The notes under the pieces were generated by a model that was given only the letters and a program-made list of their open reading frames with translations, did no database searches and had not been told where the DNA came from. A stretch of 64,000 nucleotides of DNA, taken from assembly GCA_050184585.1 (NCBI GenBank), contig JBFXAF010000002.1, positions 1-64,000 of the forward strand. Direction: 5' to 3'. Below are positions 36,107 through 45,554 of this stretch, piece by piece. Within the stretch, counting starts at the first letter, position 1, and each line of letters begins with the position of its first letter. The position numbers and the translations under genes are program-made. This DNA is from JBFXAF01 sp050184585. GTDB taxonomy: Bacteria; Pseudomonadota; Alphaproteobacteria; Rhizobiales; Rhizobiaceae.

Positions 36107-36568
36107 ATGGATGAGGCGTCGGCAATGAAGAAGGCTGCACCCGGGGAAGGCACGGAAGCCTCCCGATCGATCGACCGTCGGATCATCCAGCTCGGGGACT
36201 GGCGCGGCGAGATGCTTGCGCGGCTGCGCGCGTCGATCCGCGCGGCCGATCCCGGCATAGTCGAGGCGGTGAAGTGGGTGAAGCCGTCGAACCCGCTGGG
36301 CGTCGCGGTGTGGGAACGCGACGGCATCATCTGCACCGGCGAAGTCTACAAGGACAAGGTGAAGCTCACCTTCGCAAATGGCGCGGCGCTGAAGGACCCG
36401 TCGGGCCTCTTCAACTCGAGCCTCGACGGCAACGTGCGGCGCGCGATCGACTTCGCGCAAGGCGAGGCGGTGAACGAAGAGGCACTGAAAGCGCTCGTTC
36501 GCGCAGCCGCTGCGCTGAACAGGGAGCGGGCTGCCGCCCGCTCCAGTATCTCACGGAAGAAGACCTGA
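36107..36568 (+). CDS. Second DUF1801 domain protein
   Basis: A 153-residue protein of the same family as its neighbour. It shows RLRASIRAADPGIVEAVKW and the segment KDKVKLTFANGAAL, in the same order as in the first protein. An internal ATG at 36125 (MKKAAPGEG) has the better ribosome binding site (GAGG), so the protein may be 147 residues. The pair is followed convergently by the GatB/YqeY gene. Function unknown. Confidence 0.82.
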   Translation: MDEASAMKKAAPGEGTEASRSIDRRIIQLGDWRGEMLARLRASIRAADPGIVEAVKWVKPSNPLGVAVWERDGIICTGEVYKDKVKLTFANGAALKDPSGLFNSSLDGNVRRAIDFAQGEAVNEEALKALVRAAAALNRERAAARSSISRKKT

Positions 36569-36600
36569 GTTGTCCGGGCGGTGCCCCGGTCCTCGGTGGC

Positions 36601-37050
36601 CTATTGCAGCATCGTCTTGACGATGCCGCTCGCCTTGCCGAAGTCCATCTGGCCGGGGAACTTCTCCTTGAGAGCGTTCATGCAGCGGCCCATGTCGCGC
36701 AGGCCGTCGGCGCCGACCTCCCCGATCACCTGGGCGCAGAGCGCCTGTATCTCGGCCTCGCCGAACTGCGCCGGCAGGAAGCCCTTGATGATGGCGATCT
36801 CGTCGCGCTCCTGCTCGGCGAGTTCGAGCCGGTGACCTTCCTCGAAGGCCTTGGCGGACTCCTCGCGCTGCTTCACCATCTTGGTGAGAATCTGCAGGAT
36901 CTCGTCACCGCTCACCGGGTCGCGCCCGTTGCCGCGATTGACGATGTCTCTGTCCTGGATCGCCGCGCGAACCAGCCTCAGCGTCGACGTCCGCCGCTTG
37001 TCCCCAGACTTCAGAGCCTCTTTGAGCGCCGCGTCGATGATCTCGCGCAT
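36601..37050 (-). CDS. GatB/YqeY domain protein
   Basis: A 149-residue YqeY-like protein. It is all-helical, with the family features MREIIDAALKEALKSGDKRR, RTSTLRLVRAAIQDRDI and FLPAQFGEAEIQ, and ends with MDFGKASGIVKTMLQ. It resembles the C-terminal tRNA-binding tail of GatB and is commonly found beside carA in Rhizobiales, as here. The start ATG 37050 begins the conserved sequence; the frame upstream is not part of the family. It is divergent from carA. Confidence 0.93.
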   Translation of the reverse strand: MREIIDAALKEALKSGDKRRTSTLRLVRAAIQDRDIVNRGNGRDPVSGDEILQILTKMVKQREESAKAFEEGHRLELAEQERDEIAIIKGFLPAQFGEAEIQALCAQVIGEVGADGLRDMGRCMNALKEKFPGQMDFGKASGIVKTMLQ

Positions 37051-37331
37051 GGCATCCTCTCTTTGAGCGAAGCGCGCCACAATAGCGGTCGGAAGGCGCG
37101 AACGCAAACCGCGCGCTAGCGGCCAAGTATTTGTTTTTATTGACAAAACTTTTTCGCTATCGTCGCGCCGCTCGAATTGACCGTGCGTCCGCCTTCGCCT
37201 ATTGTCCGCGCCTCAGCATGGACTGACATTAGCCGCACGGGCCGGGGCGATTCCGCTTCGACCGGTGCGTTTCGTTGCGTGATATGGCCCTTCGCGGGTG
37301 TTCCTTCAAGCGCCCCACGACGGAGACGACG

Positions 37332-38531
37332 ATGGCATCCACCGCTCCCTGGACGACGATCGCGCCGACGGCGCTCCTGGTGCTCGCCGACGGCACGATC
37401 ATCGAGGGTCGCGGGCTGGGGGCGGCCGGAACGGCGGTGGGTGAGGTCTGCTTCAACACGGCGTTGACGGGCTATCAGGAGATCCTGACCGACCCCTCCT
37501 ATGCGGGCCAGATCGTGACCTTCACCTTTCCGCATATCGGCAATGTCGGCGCCAATGGCGAGGACATCGAGGATTTGACGCCGGCAGCGCGCGCCGGCGC
37601 GGTCGGCGCCGTTTTCCGCGCCGACGTGACCGACCCGTCGAACTACCGCTCCGGCGGCCATCTCGACGAGTGGTTGAAGCGGCGCGGCGTGGTCGCCATC
37701 TCGGGCCTCGACACGCGTGCGCTGACGGCGTTGATCCGGGAGAAGGGTACGCCCAACGCGGTCATCGCTCACGCCCCGGACGGCAGGTTCGACGCGGACG
37801 CGCTGAAGCGCCAGGCGGCAGGGTGGCCGGGCCTCGTCGGCCTCGACCTCGCGAGCGAAGTCACGGCTGGACAGTCCTCGACCTGGTCGGAAACCCCATG
37901 GGTCTGGAACGAGGGCTACGGCGAGCAGGCGGAACCCTCGATGCATGTTGTCGCCGTCGACTACGGCGTCAAGCGCAACATCCTGCGCCTGCTCTCCGGC
38001 CTTGGAGCCAAGGTCACCGTGGTGCCGGCCCGTACCGGTGCGGATGTGATACTTGCGATGAAGCCCGACGGCGTCTTCCTGTCCAATGGCCCCGGCGATC
38101 CAGCCGCCACCGGCGCGTACGCCGTGCCGGTCATCAGGGATCTCCTGAAGACCGACCTGCCGGTCTTCGGCATCTGCCTCGGCCACCAGATGCTCGCGAT
38201 CGCGCTCGGAGGCGAGACGACGAAGATGCACCAGGGCCATCACGGCGCGAACCATCCAGTGAAGGATCACACCACCGGCAAGGTCGAGATCGTGTCGATG
38301 AACCACGGCTTCGCGGTCGACCGCGACTCGCTGCCCGACACGGTCGAGGAAACGCACGTCTCGCTCTTCGACGGTTCGAACTGCGGCATCGCACTGAAGG
38401 ACCGGCCGGTCTTCTCCGTCCAGCACCATCCGGAGGCGTCGCCTGGCCCGCAGGATTCGCACTATCTGTTCCGGCGCTTCGTCAACCTGATCCGCGCCCG
38501 CCGCGGAGAACCGGCGCTCGCCGAACGGTAG
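37332..38531 (+). CDS. carA: Carbamoyl-phosphate synthase, small (glutaminase) subunit
   Basis: A 399-residue CarA. The N-terminal domain has EVCFNTALTGYQEILTDPSY; the C-terminal class I glutaminase has SNGPGDPAA, the nucleophile Cys in FGICLGHQMLAIALGG, and His/Glu in VQHHPEASPGP. It releases ammonia from glutamine for CarB in arginine and pyrimidine synthesis. ATG 37332 begins the conserved protein. carB lies 16 kb away on the same strand, a common split in Rhizobiales. The upstream 281-bp gap contains a TTGACA at 37140-37145. Confidence 0.97.
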   Translation: MASTAPWTTIAPTALLVLADGTIIEGRGLGAAGTAVGEVCFNTALTGYQEILTDPSYAGQIVTFTFPHIGNVGANGEDIEDLTPAARAGAVGAVFRADVTDPSNYRSGGHLDEWLKRRGVVAISGLDTRALTALIREKGTPNAVIAHAPDGRFDADALKRQAAGWPGLVGLDLASEVTAGQSSTWSETPWVWNEGYGEQAEPSMHVVAVDYGVKRNILRLLSGLGAKVTVVPARTGADVILAMKPDGVFLSNGPGDPAATGAYAVPVIRDLLKTDLPVFGICLGHQMLAIALGGETTKMHQGHHGANHPVKDHTTGKVEIVSMNHGFAVDRDSLPDTVEETHVSLFDGSNCGIALKDRPVFSVQHHPEASPGPQDSHYLFRRFVNLIRARRGEPALAER

Positions 38532-38532
38532 T

Positions 38533-38751
38533 TCAGACGGCCGACGTTCGCCTCGCCGCCAGCCGTTTCTTGAGTTCGGCCGCGAGAAGGTCCGGATCGT
38601 CCGTGCCCTCCCGGAACATCTGCATGATCATGTATGCCGCGTCCTCGCGGTCGCGGTCGGTCAGCGAACCGTTGGCGCGGCAATAGCCGTCGAGCGCGGT
38701 GGAAAGGATCGCGAGTTGGGCTGGGTTGGCGACTGAGTTGAGCGGCATCAT
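38533..38751 (-). CDS. Small hypothetical protein
   Basis: A 72-residue soluble protein (MMPLNSVANPAQLAILS at the start, DREDAAYMIMQMFREG in the middle, KKRLAARRTSAV at the end). It has no motif I recognise; it is mainly helical and may be a regulator or stress-related protein. The ribosome binding site GGGGAGCAG just before ATG 38751 makes translation likely. It is convergent with carA, one base away. Confidence 0.72.
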   Translation of the reverse strand: MMPLNSVANPAQLAILSTALDGYCRANGSLTDRDREDAAYMIMQMFREGTDDPDLLAAELKKRLAARRTSAV

Positions 38752-38917
38752 CTGCTCCCCACTGTTTCAGGGCGAAAGCGTGATCTGCTCTTTCAAGCAT
38801 CCGTACGCCGGTTAATGACGGATGACATCCCGGAAATAGGCCACACCGCGGCGGCCCACAATCAACTATGACATAGGCGCGATATTTTCGACTTCCGGTG
38901 GAACCATCCTGCCCGCC

Positions 38918-40573
38918 ATGCGTTTGCAAGGGCCGTTCCAGCGCGACGCGTGCGCCGGACGGGCTTGTTTGGGGGAAATCTTGCCGTCAGCGCCAGCACC
39001 TGATGAGGCTCACGTTCCGGTGAGGAGCGTCGTCGCACTCATCGTGGCGCTCTTCGTCCTGTGCGCCGGAGTGGTGGGATACTCGACCTGGCTGAGCTGG
39101 AACGAGGCTCATCAGCGAGCGGACAACCGTGCGTCTGCCGCCTCGCAGGTGGTAGCGACCAACGTCCGCTGGATCGTCGAACTGTCCCAGCAGGCTTTGC
39201 GCCGGATCGATGAGGCGATCGGCGAAGATCTGAGTTCGGCCAGTGGCGGCGCGGTGCGCGATATCCGTGAGGCTGTGGAGAGTCTGCCCGGCAGCGTCAA
39301 GGCCTATGTCGTTCGGGCCGACGGTGTGACGCTCTATTCGACCGACCCGCAGATCAAGCCGATCGACATTCGAGACCGCGAGTACTTTTCCGCGCTAGCC
39401 CAAGGCGCGGATTTCTACGTCTCGTCCCTGATGACCAGCCGCCTCAACGGAGAGCAGATCTTCGTGTTCAGCCGCCGGCTCGAGCGTGGTGGCCGCTTCG
39501 CCGGCGCAGCCGTCGTCTCGTTCGACGCCGCCCTCTTGCGCGACGTCTGGTCGAGCCTGGGCCTCGACGAACTGTCCACCGTGTCGATCATTCGCGATGA
39601 CGGCTGGCTGGTCGCCCGCTACCCGTTTCCGGAAGGGCCGCTGAACCTCGCCCAATACGAGCTCTTCACGGTGCACCTCGCCGCGGCCGACGAAGGCACC
39701 TACCCCGCGATCTCTCCCGCCGATGGCGTCGGCCGCATCGTCGGCTTCCGCCGCGTGGCAGGAACATCGCTGATCGCATTGTCGTCGGTGAGTTCGCGTT
39801 CGGCCTACGCCTCATTCTGGCGCAACACCGGGGCCATGGTCCTCGCGACGACCCTCATCGCGGCGGCGCTCGCCGCGGCGGCGATCTGGGTCGCGGGCCT
39901 ACTGCGGCGCGACGCGCAACGGCAGACCCTCCTGATCCAGACGCTCGAGACCAACAGGCTACTCTTCCGCGACATCCACCATCGGGTGAAGAACAACCTG
40001 CAATCGGTGCAGTCGCTGGTCCGCATGCAGGCGATACCGGAAGAGGTGAAGCGGGACCTGCAGGGCAGAATCTCCGCAATGACGGCCGTGCACGAGCACA
40101 TCTACCAGCTCGATCGCTACGCTGAAGTCAGCGCCAGGTCGCTCATTCCCGCGATCGTGGAGGCGCAGATCAAGTCCTTCGGTGCGAATGTGACGACCTC
40201 CTATGACATCGACGAGGTCGACATCGATCGCGACCACGCGACACCCCTCGCTCTCCTTCTGAACGAGCTCGTCACCAATGCGCTGAAATACGCCTTTGGC
40301 CACGGAGGCGGATCAATCAGAGTCAGCCTCAAGGCCCTCGAGGGCGACCGCTGCCTGTTTTCCGTTTCCGATGACGGCGCCGGATTCGATCCCGACATGG
40401 CCGGGAGGGGTCTCGGCCGTCGCCTTGTCGACGCCATGACCGCGCAGCTCGGTGGCGAGCCTGGGTTCACCTTCGGACCGGGCGCCACCTTCAGCGCCGA
40501 GATCACCGTGCGCGGCGCGGTCGAGAACTTGCCGAGAGCCGGGCTCGCCGGGCCGGCGGAGGCAAGAAAATAA
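38918..40573 (+). CDS. Sensor histidine kinase, HisKA_2/HWE type
   Basis: A membrane-bound kinase. An N-terminal helix (about residues 36-58), a periplasmic Cache-type sensor (about 60-290, with STDPQIKPIDIRDREYFS) and a second helix (about 310-330) precede the cytoplasmic part. The phosphoacceptor box is IHHRVKNNLQSVQSLVRMQ and the ATPase has NELVTNALKYAFG and SDDGAGFDP. HisKA_2/HWE kinases in Rhizobiales often feed the general stress response; no response regulator is nearby. The outer start is ATG 38918. A TTG at 38981 has a much better ribosome binding site (GGGGGAAA) and gives 530 residues, so it may be the true start. Confidence 0.9.
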   Translation: MRLQGPFQRDACAGRACLGEILPSAPAPDEAHVPVRSVVALIVALFVLCAGVVGYSTWLSWNEAHQRADNRASAASQVVATNVRWIVELSQQALRRIDEAIGEDLSSASGGAVRDIREAVESLPGSVKAYVVRADGVTLYSTDPQIKPIDIRDREYFSALAQGADFYVSSLMTSRLNGEQIFVFSRRLERGGRFAGAAVVSFDAALLRDVWSSLGLDELSTVSIIRDDGWLVARYPFPEGPLNLAQYELFTVHLAAADEGTYPAISPADGVGRIVGFRRVAGTSLIALSSVSSRSAYASFWRNTGAMVLATTLIAAALAAAAIWVAGLLRRDAQRQTLLIQTLETNRLLFRDIHHRVKNNLQSVQSLVRMQAIPEEVKRDLQGRISAMTAVHEHIYQLDRYAEVSARSLIPAIVEAQIKSFGANVTTSYDIDEVDIDRDHATPLALLLNELVTNALKYAFGHGGGSIRVSLKALEGDRCLFSVSDDGAGFDPDMAGRGLGRRLVDAMTAQLGGEPGFTFGPGATFSAEITVRGAVENLPRAGLAGPAEARK

Positions 40574-40674
40574 AGCGCGCTGGTCGGACCAGTCGCCCCT
40601 TGTGAGCGGCCTGGGCAGGCATACACTGAAAGTCGGAAAGATGTCCCGTCAACGAGGCAGAGGAGGCCGCGTCG

Positions 40675-40899
40675 ATGATCAGGACTACATCTGGATCAAG
40701 CATCGACCCGGCGCTCGAAGATGCTGTGAATACGGCGTTTTCGGGTCTGTCAGGGCAGGACGTCGTGTCCACCCGCGCGGCAATCGGACTGGCGCGGGCG
40801 CGAAACGCCATGGCGCATGTAACCGATGATCAGATCGTCGAGCGCATCGTCGCAAAGGCGACTGGCAGGACCATGCCGGTGATGTTCGACCACCGGTAG
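40675..40899 (+). CDS. Small hypothetical protein
   Basis: A 74-residue protein. ATG 40675 has an excellent AGGAGG ribosome binding site eight bases upstream, which makes it a real gene. The sequence is slightly acidic and helical (ALEDAVNTAFSGLSG, AIGLARARNAMAHVTD, DQIVERIVAKATG). I do not recognise it. It follows the histidine kinase by about 100 bp and could be co-transcribed with it. Confidence 0.7.
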   Translation: MIRTTSGSSIDPALEDAVNTAFSGLSGQDVVSTRAAIGLARARNAMAHVTDDQIVERIVAKATGRTMPVMFDHR

Positions 40900-40959
40900 C
40901 CGAACGCGATTCTCGACGCAGGGCCTAGTTCGGACCCGCGCCGGGTAAGCGCTCGGGCG

Positions 40960-42600
40960 TCAGCTCGCGATGCGCACCCTGACGATCCGTTCCTTGATCT
41001 TGGAAAACGCTTCGTCGAGACGTGTGCGCGTCGGTACGTCGAAGTAGTCTTCCGGCGTGGTCGCGCATTCCTTGAGCATCGTGCCGGTCGCCACGTTCGG
41101 CTCCTCGAGCCGGATCGTGTAGACGTAGACCCCGTCGGCCTTCGCGCTCTGGCAGGCGGCGACGGTGCGCTCGTTCATCAGCGCCGTGGTGTTCGCGGCG
41201 CCGCCGGTTTCGGTGCCGACGCGCCCATCGACCAGATAGCCGAAGCTCGAGTAGGATGATCCCAGCTCGTTGTTGGCATTGCCGAACACGTTGGTGCCGT
41301 CGGTCAGCACGATCATGATCTTTTCGACGCCGACCTTCTTCCTGTCCTGTCCCTCCGAAAAAGGCTCCTTCGGGGACAGCACGCGCATCCCCCAGGCGAC
41401 GCCTTCCATGATGTTCGTCGTGCCATTGGCCTCGAACGCGTCCACCTTCGTCTTGAGACCGGAATAGTCGTTGGTGAGCGGCGTGATCGGCTGCATCTCG
41501 CAGCCGTGGCCGGGCCCCTTCGGCTTGCCGGTCGCGGCGGAGGCGCTGGTGTCGATCTTGACCGACTTTTTCCCGTTGTTGCCGGTCAAGAGGTTCTCCG
41601 CCGCCACCACGGCGTCCGCCAGGATGCCGCCATTCACCGGTTCGCCTGCGTTGTTGGTGGCGACGCCGTACTTGGCCCAGCGCTTCTTTCTCTCGGACGT
41701 CGTGTTGTTGTTCGGCTGCGCGTCGGAGTCGATGTAGCTGTTCGAGAACCCGCCGTCGGGTTCGTCGATCGCGAATGCCGGCACGAAGAGCGTTTCCGGC
41801 CGGGTGGGATCGGGATCGCTGTCGCTGACCCCATGGTCGGTTCCGCTGACCACCGGGCGCGTTTCCACGCATCCGGGCCAGTTCGTCCCGAGATTGGAAT
41901 AGAGCTGGAAGCGGCTTGCGCCGTCGTCGAGTTCCGATTGCGGAATCTCGGCGGCGCCCTTGAGATCGAGCCACTTCCCTCCGCTGCCTGCGATCTGGCG
42001 CCCCTGGGCGTCGAAGCTCGGTCCAAACGCCGGGCCGACATTGACGAATGTGGCGAAGGGGACCACCGCGAACTTCAGCTTGTCCTTGTCGTTGACCTGG
42101 GTGGACATGGTGTCGATCAGGCCGGTGACGGCATCCTTCATGGAGGCCAGCTTGCCGCCCTTCATCGAACCCGTCGTATCGAGCACCAGCGCCACTTCGT
42201 AGGTCGCGTAGGCGATGTCGGCGGTTGCAGCGGAGGCGATCTGCCAGGTTTCGTACCCAAGCAGGCCGGCGAAGGCCATGTTCGCGGACGCACTGCCTTC
42301 GACCCGGAAGGACGTACCGGAACGCACCACCTTGAAGCTGTCCGTCTTGCCTTTGAAGTTGGCGGAGAGGAAACGGTCGGCGATCACCTTGGCCTCGTCC
42401 TCCGAGACGTCCTTGCCCTCGCGAGCGATCGCCAGCGCGGCCGAATCGATGGCCGACTGCAACTCCGCCTTGGTCCGCTGGATCGTCGAGAGGTCGACCA
42501 CCACCGCCGCGGCGAGCACCAGCGGCACGGTGAGCAGCGATGCGATGATCGCGAAGTTGCCGCGCCTATCCCCGACGAAATCGCTTCCGACGCCAGCCAT
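40960..42600 (-). CDS. TadG-like pilus-assembly protein with von Willebrand factor A domain
   Basis: A 546-residue protein from ATG 42600 (ribosome binding site GGGGGG); an upstream ATG at 42621 lacks one. The TadE/TadG N-terminus shows DRRGNFAIIASLLTVPLVLA and a hydrophobic helix (about residues 13-38). A von Willebrand A domain follows with the metal site DTTGSM and a later LTDGTN. It is probably in the periplasm or on the surface. Tad pilus genes are not nearby, so it is an orphan member. Confidence 0.9.
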   Translation of the reverse strand: MAGVGSDFVGDRRGNFAIIASLLTVPLVLAAAVVVDLSTIQRTKAELQSAIDSAALAIAREGKDVSEDEAKVIADRFLSANFKGKTDSFKVVRSGTSFRVEGSASANMAFAGLLGYETWQIASAATADIAYATYEVALVLDTTGSMKGGKLASMKDAVTGLIDTMSTQVNDKDKLKFAVVPFATFVNVGPAFGPSFDAQGRQIAGSGGKWLDLKGAAEIPQSELDDGASRFQLYSNLGTNWPGCVETRPVVSGTDHGVSDSDPDPTRPETLFVPAFAIDEPDGGFSNSYIDSDAQPNNNTTSERKKRWAKYGVATNNAGEPVNGGILADAVVAAENLLTGNNGKKSVKIDTSASAATGKPKGPGHGCEMQPITPLTNDYSGLKTKVDAFEANGTTNIMEGVAWGMRVLSPKEPFSEGQDRKKVGVEKIMIVLTDGTNVFGNANNELGSSYSSFGYLVDGRVGTETGGAANTTALMNERTVAACQSAKADGVYVYTIRLEEPNVATGTMLKECATTPEDYFDVPTRTRLDEAFSKIKERIVRVRIAS

Positions 42601-42767
42601 GAGCACCCCCCGCTTTGGCATGAGCAGGAGGCCAATGTACGCAATGGACGTTAAGCCGGGCTGAAGCTGGCCGATTGCAGTTCGGGGATGCTGATTAACG
42701 CGACGTCAACCTTGGCGATGCGGATGGTTATCCGATCGTGGCGGTTGCATTCGGTCGATACGGCGCC

Positions 42768-43697
42768 CTAGACGGGGTTGTTGAACGTGTCGCATTCGGC
42801 CAGCCGCCCGCTGCGGAAACCGCGCGCGAACCACTCCTGCCTTTGTTCGGACGTGCCGTGGTTGAAGCTCTCGGGGACGACATAGCCCTGGGTCCGCTTC
42901 TGGATCGTATCGTCGCCGATCTGCATGGCGGCATTCAGCGCTTCCTCGATGTCTCCTTCCTCGAGCAGGCCCTTCTGCGCGGTGAAATGACCCCATACAC
43001 CGGCAAAGCAGTCGGCCTGGAGTTCGACGCGCACCGACATCGCGTTAGCCTCCTCTTCCGTCATGCTCTGCCGCATCTCGTTGAAGCGCGGCAGGATGCC
43101 GGTGAGATTCTGGACGTGGTGGCCGACCTCGTGCGCGATCACATAGGCCTGGGCGAAGTCGCCTGACGCCTGGAACTGTCGCGCAAGCTGGTCGAAGAAC
43201 GAGGTATCAAGATAGACCTGCCTGTCGCCAGGGCAGTAGAACGGGCCCGACGCCGACGAGGCGAAGCCGCAGGCCGAGCGAACCTGGCCGGAGAACAGCA
43301 CCAGCGTCGGCTCCTGATACTGGACCCCCTCTGCCTGGAAGATGCCGTTCCACACATCCTCGGTCTCGGCCAGCACCACCGACACGAATTCCTTCATCTC
43401 GTCGGTCGCTGGCTGCCCTTCTTCCTGCACGATCTGACCGCCGCCGCCCGGCGTTCCGCCACCACCCAGCATTTCCAGCGGGTCGATGCCACAGGCCCGG
43501 AGACCGAAGAACAGCACGACGAGGATGATGATCGTGCCGATGCCCATGCCGCCGCCGCTGCGGCCGCCCATCGGGATGCGAACCTGACCGGGACCGCCGG
43601 CGCCGCGTCCGAATCCGCCGGGAAACCGCAGCCCCCCACCGCCCGTGCTGCGCTGGTCGCTAACGTTGTCGCTCTGCCGGCGGCCTCTCCAGCGCAT
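42768..43697 (-). CDS. YpfJ/KPN_02809 family neutral zinc metallopeptidase
   Basis: A 309-residue protein. It starts with MRWRGRRQSDNV, has a Gly-rich segment and one membrane helix (about 52-68), and a C-terminal protease domain with the zinc motif AYVIAHEVGHHVQNL and the second helix ELQADCFAGVWGH, where the third ligand lies. The typical family sequence SGPFYCPGDRQVYLD is present. It is likely a membrane-anchored periplasmic protease of unknown substrate. GGGAGT lies before ATG 43697. Confidence 0.93.
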   Translation of the reverse strand: MRWRGRRQSDNVSDQRSTGGGGLRFPGGFGRGAGGPGQVRIPMGGRSGGGMGIGTIIILVVLFFGLRACGIDPLEMLGGGGTPGGGGQIVQEEGQPATDEMKEFVSVVLAETEDVWNGIFQAEGVQYQEPTLVLFSGQVRSACGFASSASGPFYCPGDRQVYLDTSFFDQLARQFQASGDFAQAYVIAHEVGHHVQNLTGILPRFNEMRQSMTEEEANAMSVRVELQADCFAGVWGHFTAQKGLLEEGDIEEALNAAMQIGDDTIQKRTQGYVVPESFNHGTSEQRQEWFARGFRSGRLAECDTFNNPV

Positions 43698-43816
43698 GTC
43701 GGAAACTCCCTCAAGCTCGCTTCGTCGCGGACGAACGCCGTGTGGGGCGTCGCGGTTCCTGTCGCCGAACGATTAGCGCAAGCCCCGGCACCGGTCACGG
43801 GCTTTCTCGTCCTCTA

Positions 43817-44085
43817 GAGCCTTTCATCTCTTGATGGAATCGCTCTGCCGGAGGGAATTCGGGCCAAGGTCGAGGGCTTCGGCGAAGGTCGATGTGGTGC
43901 ATCGGCCGAGCCGGAGACCGAAGGATTTGGCCCGAATTGACCCGGCCCGAAGGGTTTCCCGCTGGCGGGCGCCCGCTTCGTCGGACGGACTTGGCCGATG
44001 CACCACATCGACCTTCGCCGTCCTCCTGGCGGGTCGCCTCGCCATCGGAGAAACAGAGCTGTTTCCATCAAAAGATGACAGGCTC
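43817..44085. repeat. 269-bp element with nested inverted repeats
   Basis: Outer ends are inverted copies of 24 bp with three mismatches (43817-43840 and 44062-44085; core TTTCATCTCTTGATGGAA). A perfect 27-bp inverted repeat lies inside (43881-43907 and 43993-44019). A third, 12-bp pair AATTCGGGCCAA / TTGGCCCGAATT lies at 43856-43867 and 43927-43938. No protein gene fits; the open frames in it are by-products of the symmetry. It fills most of the 437-bp space between YpfJ and the next gene. It looks like a small non-autonomous mobile element or a structured repeat; no target-site duplication was confirmed. Confidence 0.8.
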
Positions 44086-44134
44086 TGGCCGGCGTCGACG
44101 GACTTGGCGTCTACGTGCTGTCGATGTGCGGGCG

Positions 44135-44323
44135 TCAGCCGCGCTGCTTCTCTTGCGCGCCCTTGCCGTCGGAACTGCGCGACCTCTCATCGAAGCGCTT
44201 TGCTCCCTTCTTGAGGTCCGATCCTTTCTCTCGTTCCACCCTGCGCTCGTCCGCCGCCGCCGCGCGGCGCAGTCCAGACGCTGATTCCTTGCCTGCCTTG
44301 GTCGGTGCTTCCTTGATGCCCAT
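44135..44323 (-). CDS. Small highly charged protein
   Basis: A 62-residue protein rich in Lys, Arg, Glu, Ala and Ser (MGIKEAPTKAGKESASGLRR at the start, EREKGSDLKKGAKRFDERS in the middle). It is probably disordered. The ribosome binding site GGGAGAG precedes ATG 44323. A longer frame runs through to 44740 but overlaps the acetyltransferase in the wrong frame. It lies 56 bases after the acetyltransferase on the same strand. Function unknown. Confidence 0.6.
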   Translation of the reverse strand: MGIKEAPTKAGKESASGLRRAAAADERRVEREKGSDLKKGAKRFDERSRSSDGKGAQEKQRG

Positions 44324-44379
44324 GACGTCTCTCCCGTTCCGGCCGCTGCGACGGCCCTGCCCTCGAACGCGGTCGGGCG

Positions 44380-44865
44380 TCACGGTGTTCCGTCGGCGAC
44401 ATCCTTTTCGACGTGGAAGATCGTGAAGGCTTCCCCGCCGGTTTCCACTGTGCCCTGACGCACGATCCTGAACCCCCGTCGCACGAAGAATGGCCGCGCG
44501 GTGATGCTCGCCTCGGCATAGATCGCCGCGAGGCCAAGCGCCGCCGCGTGCTTCTCGACCGCGTCGAGCAAGGCCGTCGCGACGCCCACGCCCTGGTGGT
44601 CGGGATGCACGAACATCATGTCGAGGTGCCCGTCGTCCTCCAGGTCGGTGAACCCGGCCGGTCGGCCTTCGATCTCGGCAATCCAGGCTGGCCGCGATAG
44701 CCGCCATTGCTCCCACTCGTTGCGTTCGACCGCGGACCATGCGGCGATCTGGTCCGGCGAATAATCCCGGGCGGCGACTTCGCGGATCGCCCGCTGGAAT
44801 ATGCCGATGACGGCGTCGAGGTCATCCGCCGCATAGCGCCGGATCGTGATCGGCCGCGCCGTCAA
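44380..44865 (-). CDS. GNAT family N-acetyltransferase
   Basis: A 161-residue acetyltransferase. The acetyl-CoA loop is in HPDHQGVGVATALLDAVEKHA, after the beta strand GHLDMMFV. The start region RRYAADDLDAVIGIFQRAIRE is typical of YafP/PhnO-like members. The start is TTG 44865, overlapping the stop of the upstream exported protein as TTGA; no ATG is available nearby, so translation coupling is likely. Substrate unknown. Confidence 0.9.
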   Translation of the reverse strand: MTARPITIRRYAADDLDAVIGIFQRAIREVAARDYSPDQIAAWSAVERNEWEQWRLSRPAWIAEIEGRPAGFTDLEDDGHLDMMFVHPDHQGVGVATALLDAVEKHAAALGLAAIYAEASITARPFFVRRGFRIVRQGTVETGGEAFTIFHVEKDVADGTP

Positions 44866-45473
44866 TCGCCTGTCTCGCCGAACATCGGATCGCCGGCGAA
44901 ATGGCGGACCGCCCTCCGCATGGCGTTCAGGATGCCGTCATCGCCGAGTTCGCGGTCGGCCTTGTAGCTCATGTAGAGGAAGGCGACACCGTCGACCGAC
45001 CGCCACCAGTGTGGCGGTTGTTCGACCGCCAGACGCAGCACATGACGCGCGCCGCCCTCGAAGCGGTCCTCGCCGGTCACCAGTGCGCGGGCGAGGAAAG
45101 TGTGCAGTGCCTGTCCCTTCCCGTCGACCAACACCGCCGCGGCGGCCAGCGTGTCGCCGTCGGAGAGCTGGCTGCCCTCGAACTCGAACTGCATCGTCCC
45201 GACGCCGTCCTCGTCGACGCTGAGGAAGGCGAGGCCGTGTCGTGGCGAGCGCGGATAGGTCCAGCGGTAGGTGAGCCTGCCCGGACCCTGCGCGGCCTCG
45301 GTCGGCCGGTCGAACGGGCGCGGCAGGACGCGGAAGGGCACGAGGTCGCCGTAAGCCTGCTCGATGCGCACGACGACCTCATCCGGATCGTCGCGGTCCG
45401 GATAGATCATGTAGGCCGCCGCGGGGCTCGTGGCGAGCACCGCGACCAGCGCCGGGGCCGCGAGAAGCCGCAT
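44862..45473 (-). CDS. Exported hypothetical protein
   Basis: A 203-residue protein with a signal peptide (residues 1-20, MRLLAAPALVAVLATSPAAA). The mature protein contains RHGLAFLSVDEDGVGTMQFE and WWRSVDGVAFLYMSYKAD; I do not recognise a family. AAGGAC precedes ATG 45473. It overlaps the acetyltransferase start, so both are probably in one transcript. Confidence 0.75.
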   Translation of the reverse strand: MRLLAAPALVAVLATSPAAAYMIYPDRDDPDEVVVRIEQAYGDLVPFRVLPRPFDRPTEAAQGPGRLTYRWTYPRSPRHGLAFLSVDEDGVGTMQFEFEGSQLSDGDTLAAAAVLVDGKGQALHTFLARALVTGEDRFEGGARHVLRLAVEQPPHWWRSVDGVAFLYMSYKADRELGDDGILNAMRRAVRHFAGDPMFGETGD

Positions 45474-45554
45474 CGGCGATCGTCCTTTCACCGGCGATCA
45501 TCACAGAAGTGTGGGCGCGCGGCAACGACCCCTCGCTGCCTCGGGCCGCCCTCC

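Noticed and set aside
43814..44284. Small open frames inside the palindromic element
   Set aside because: The same peptide words occur on both strands because of the inverted repeats; no ribosome binding sites.
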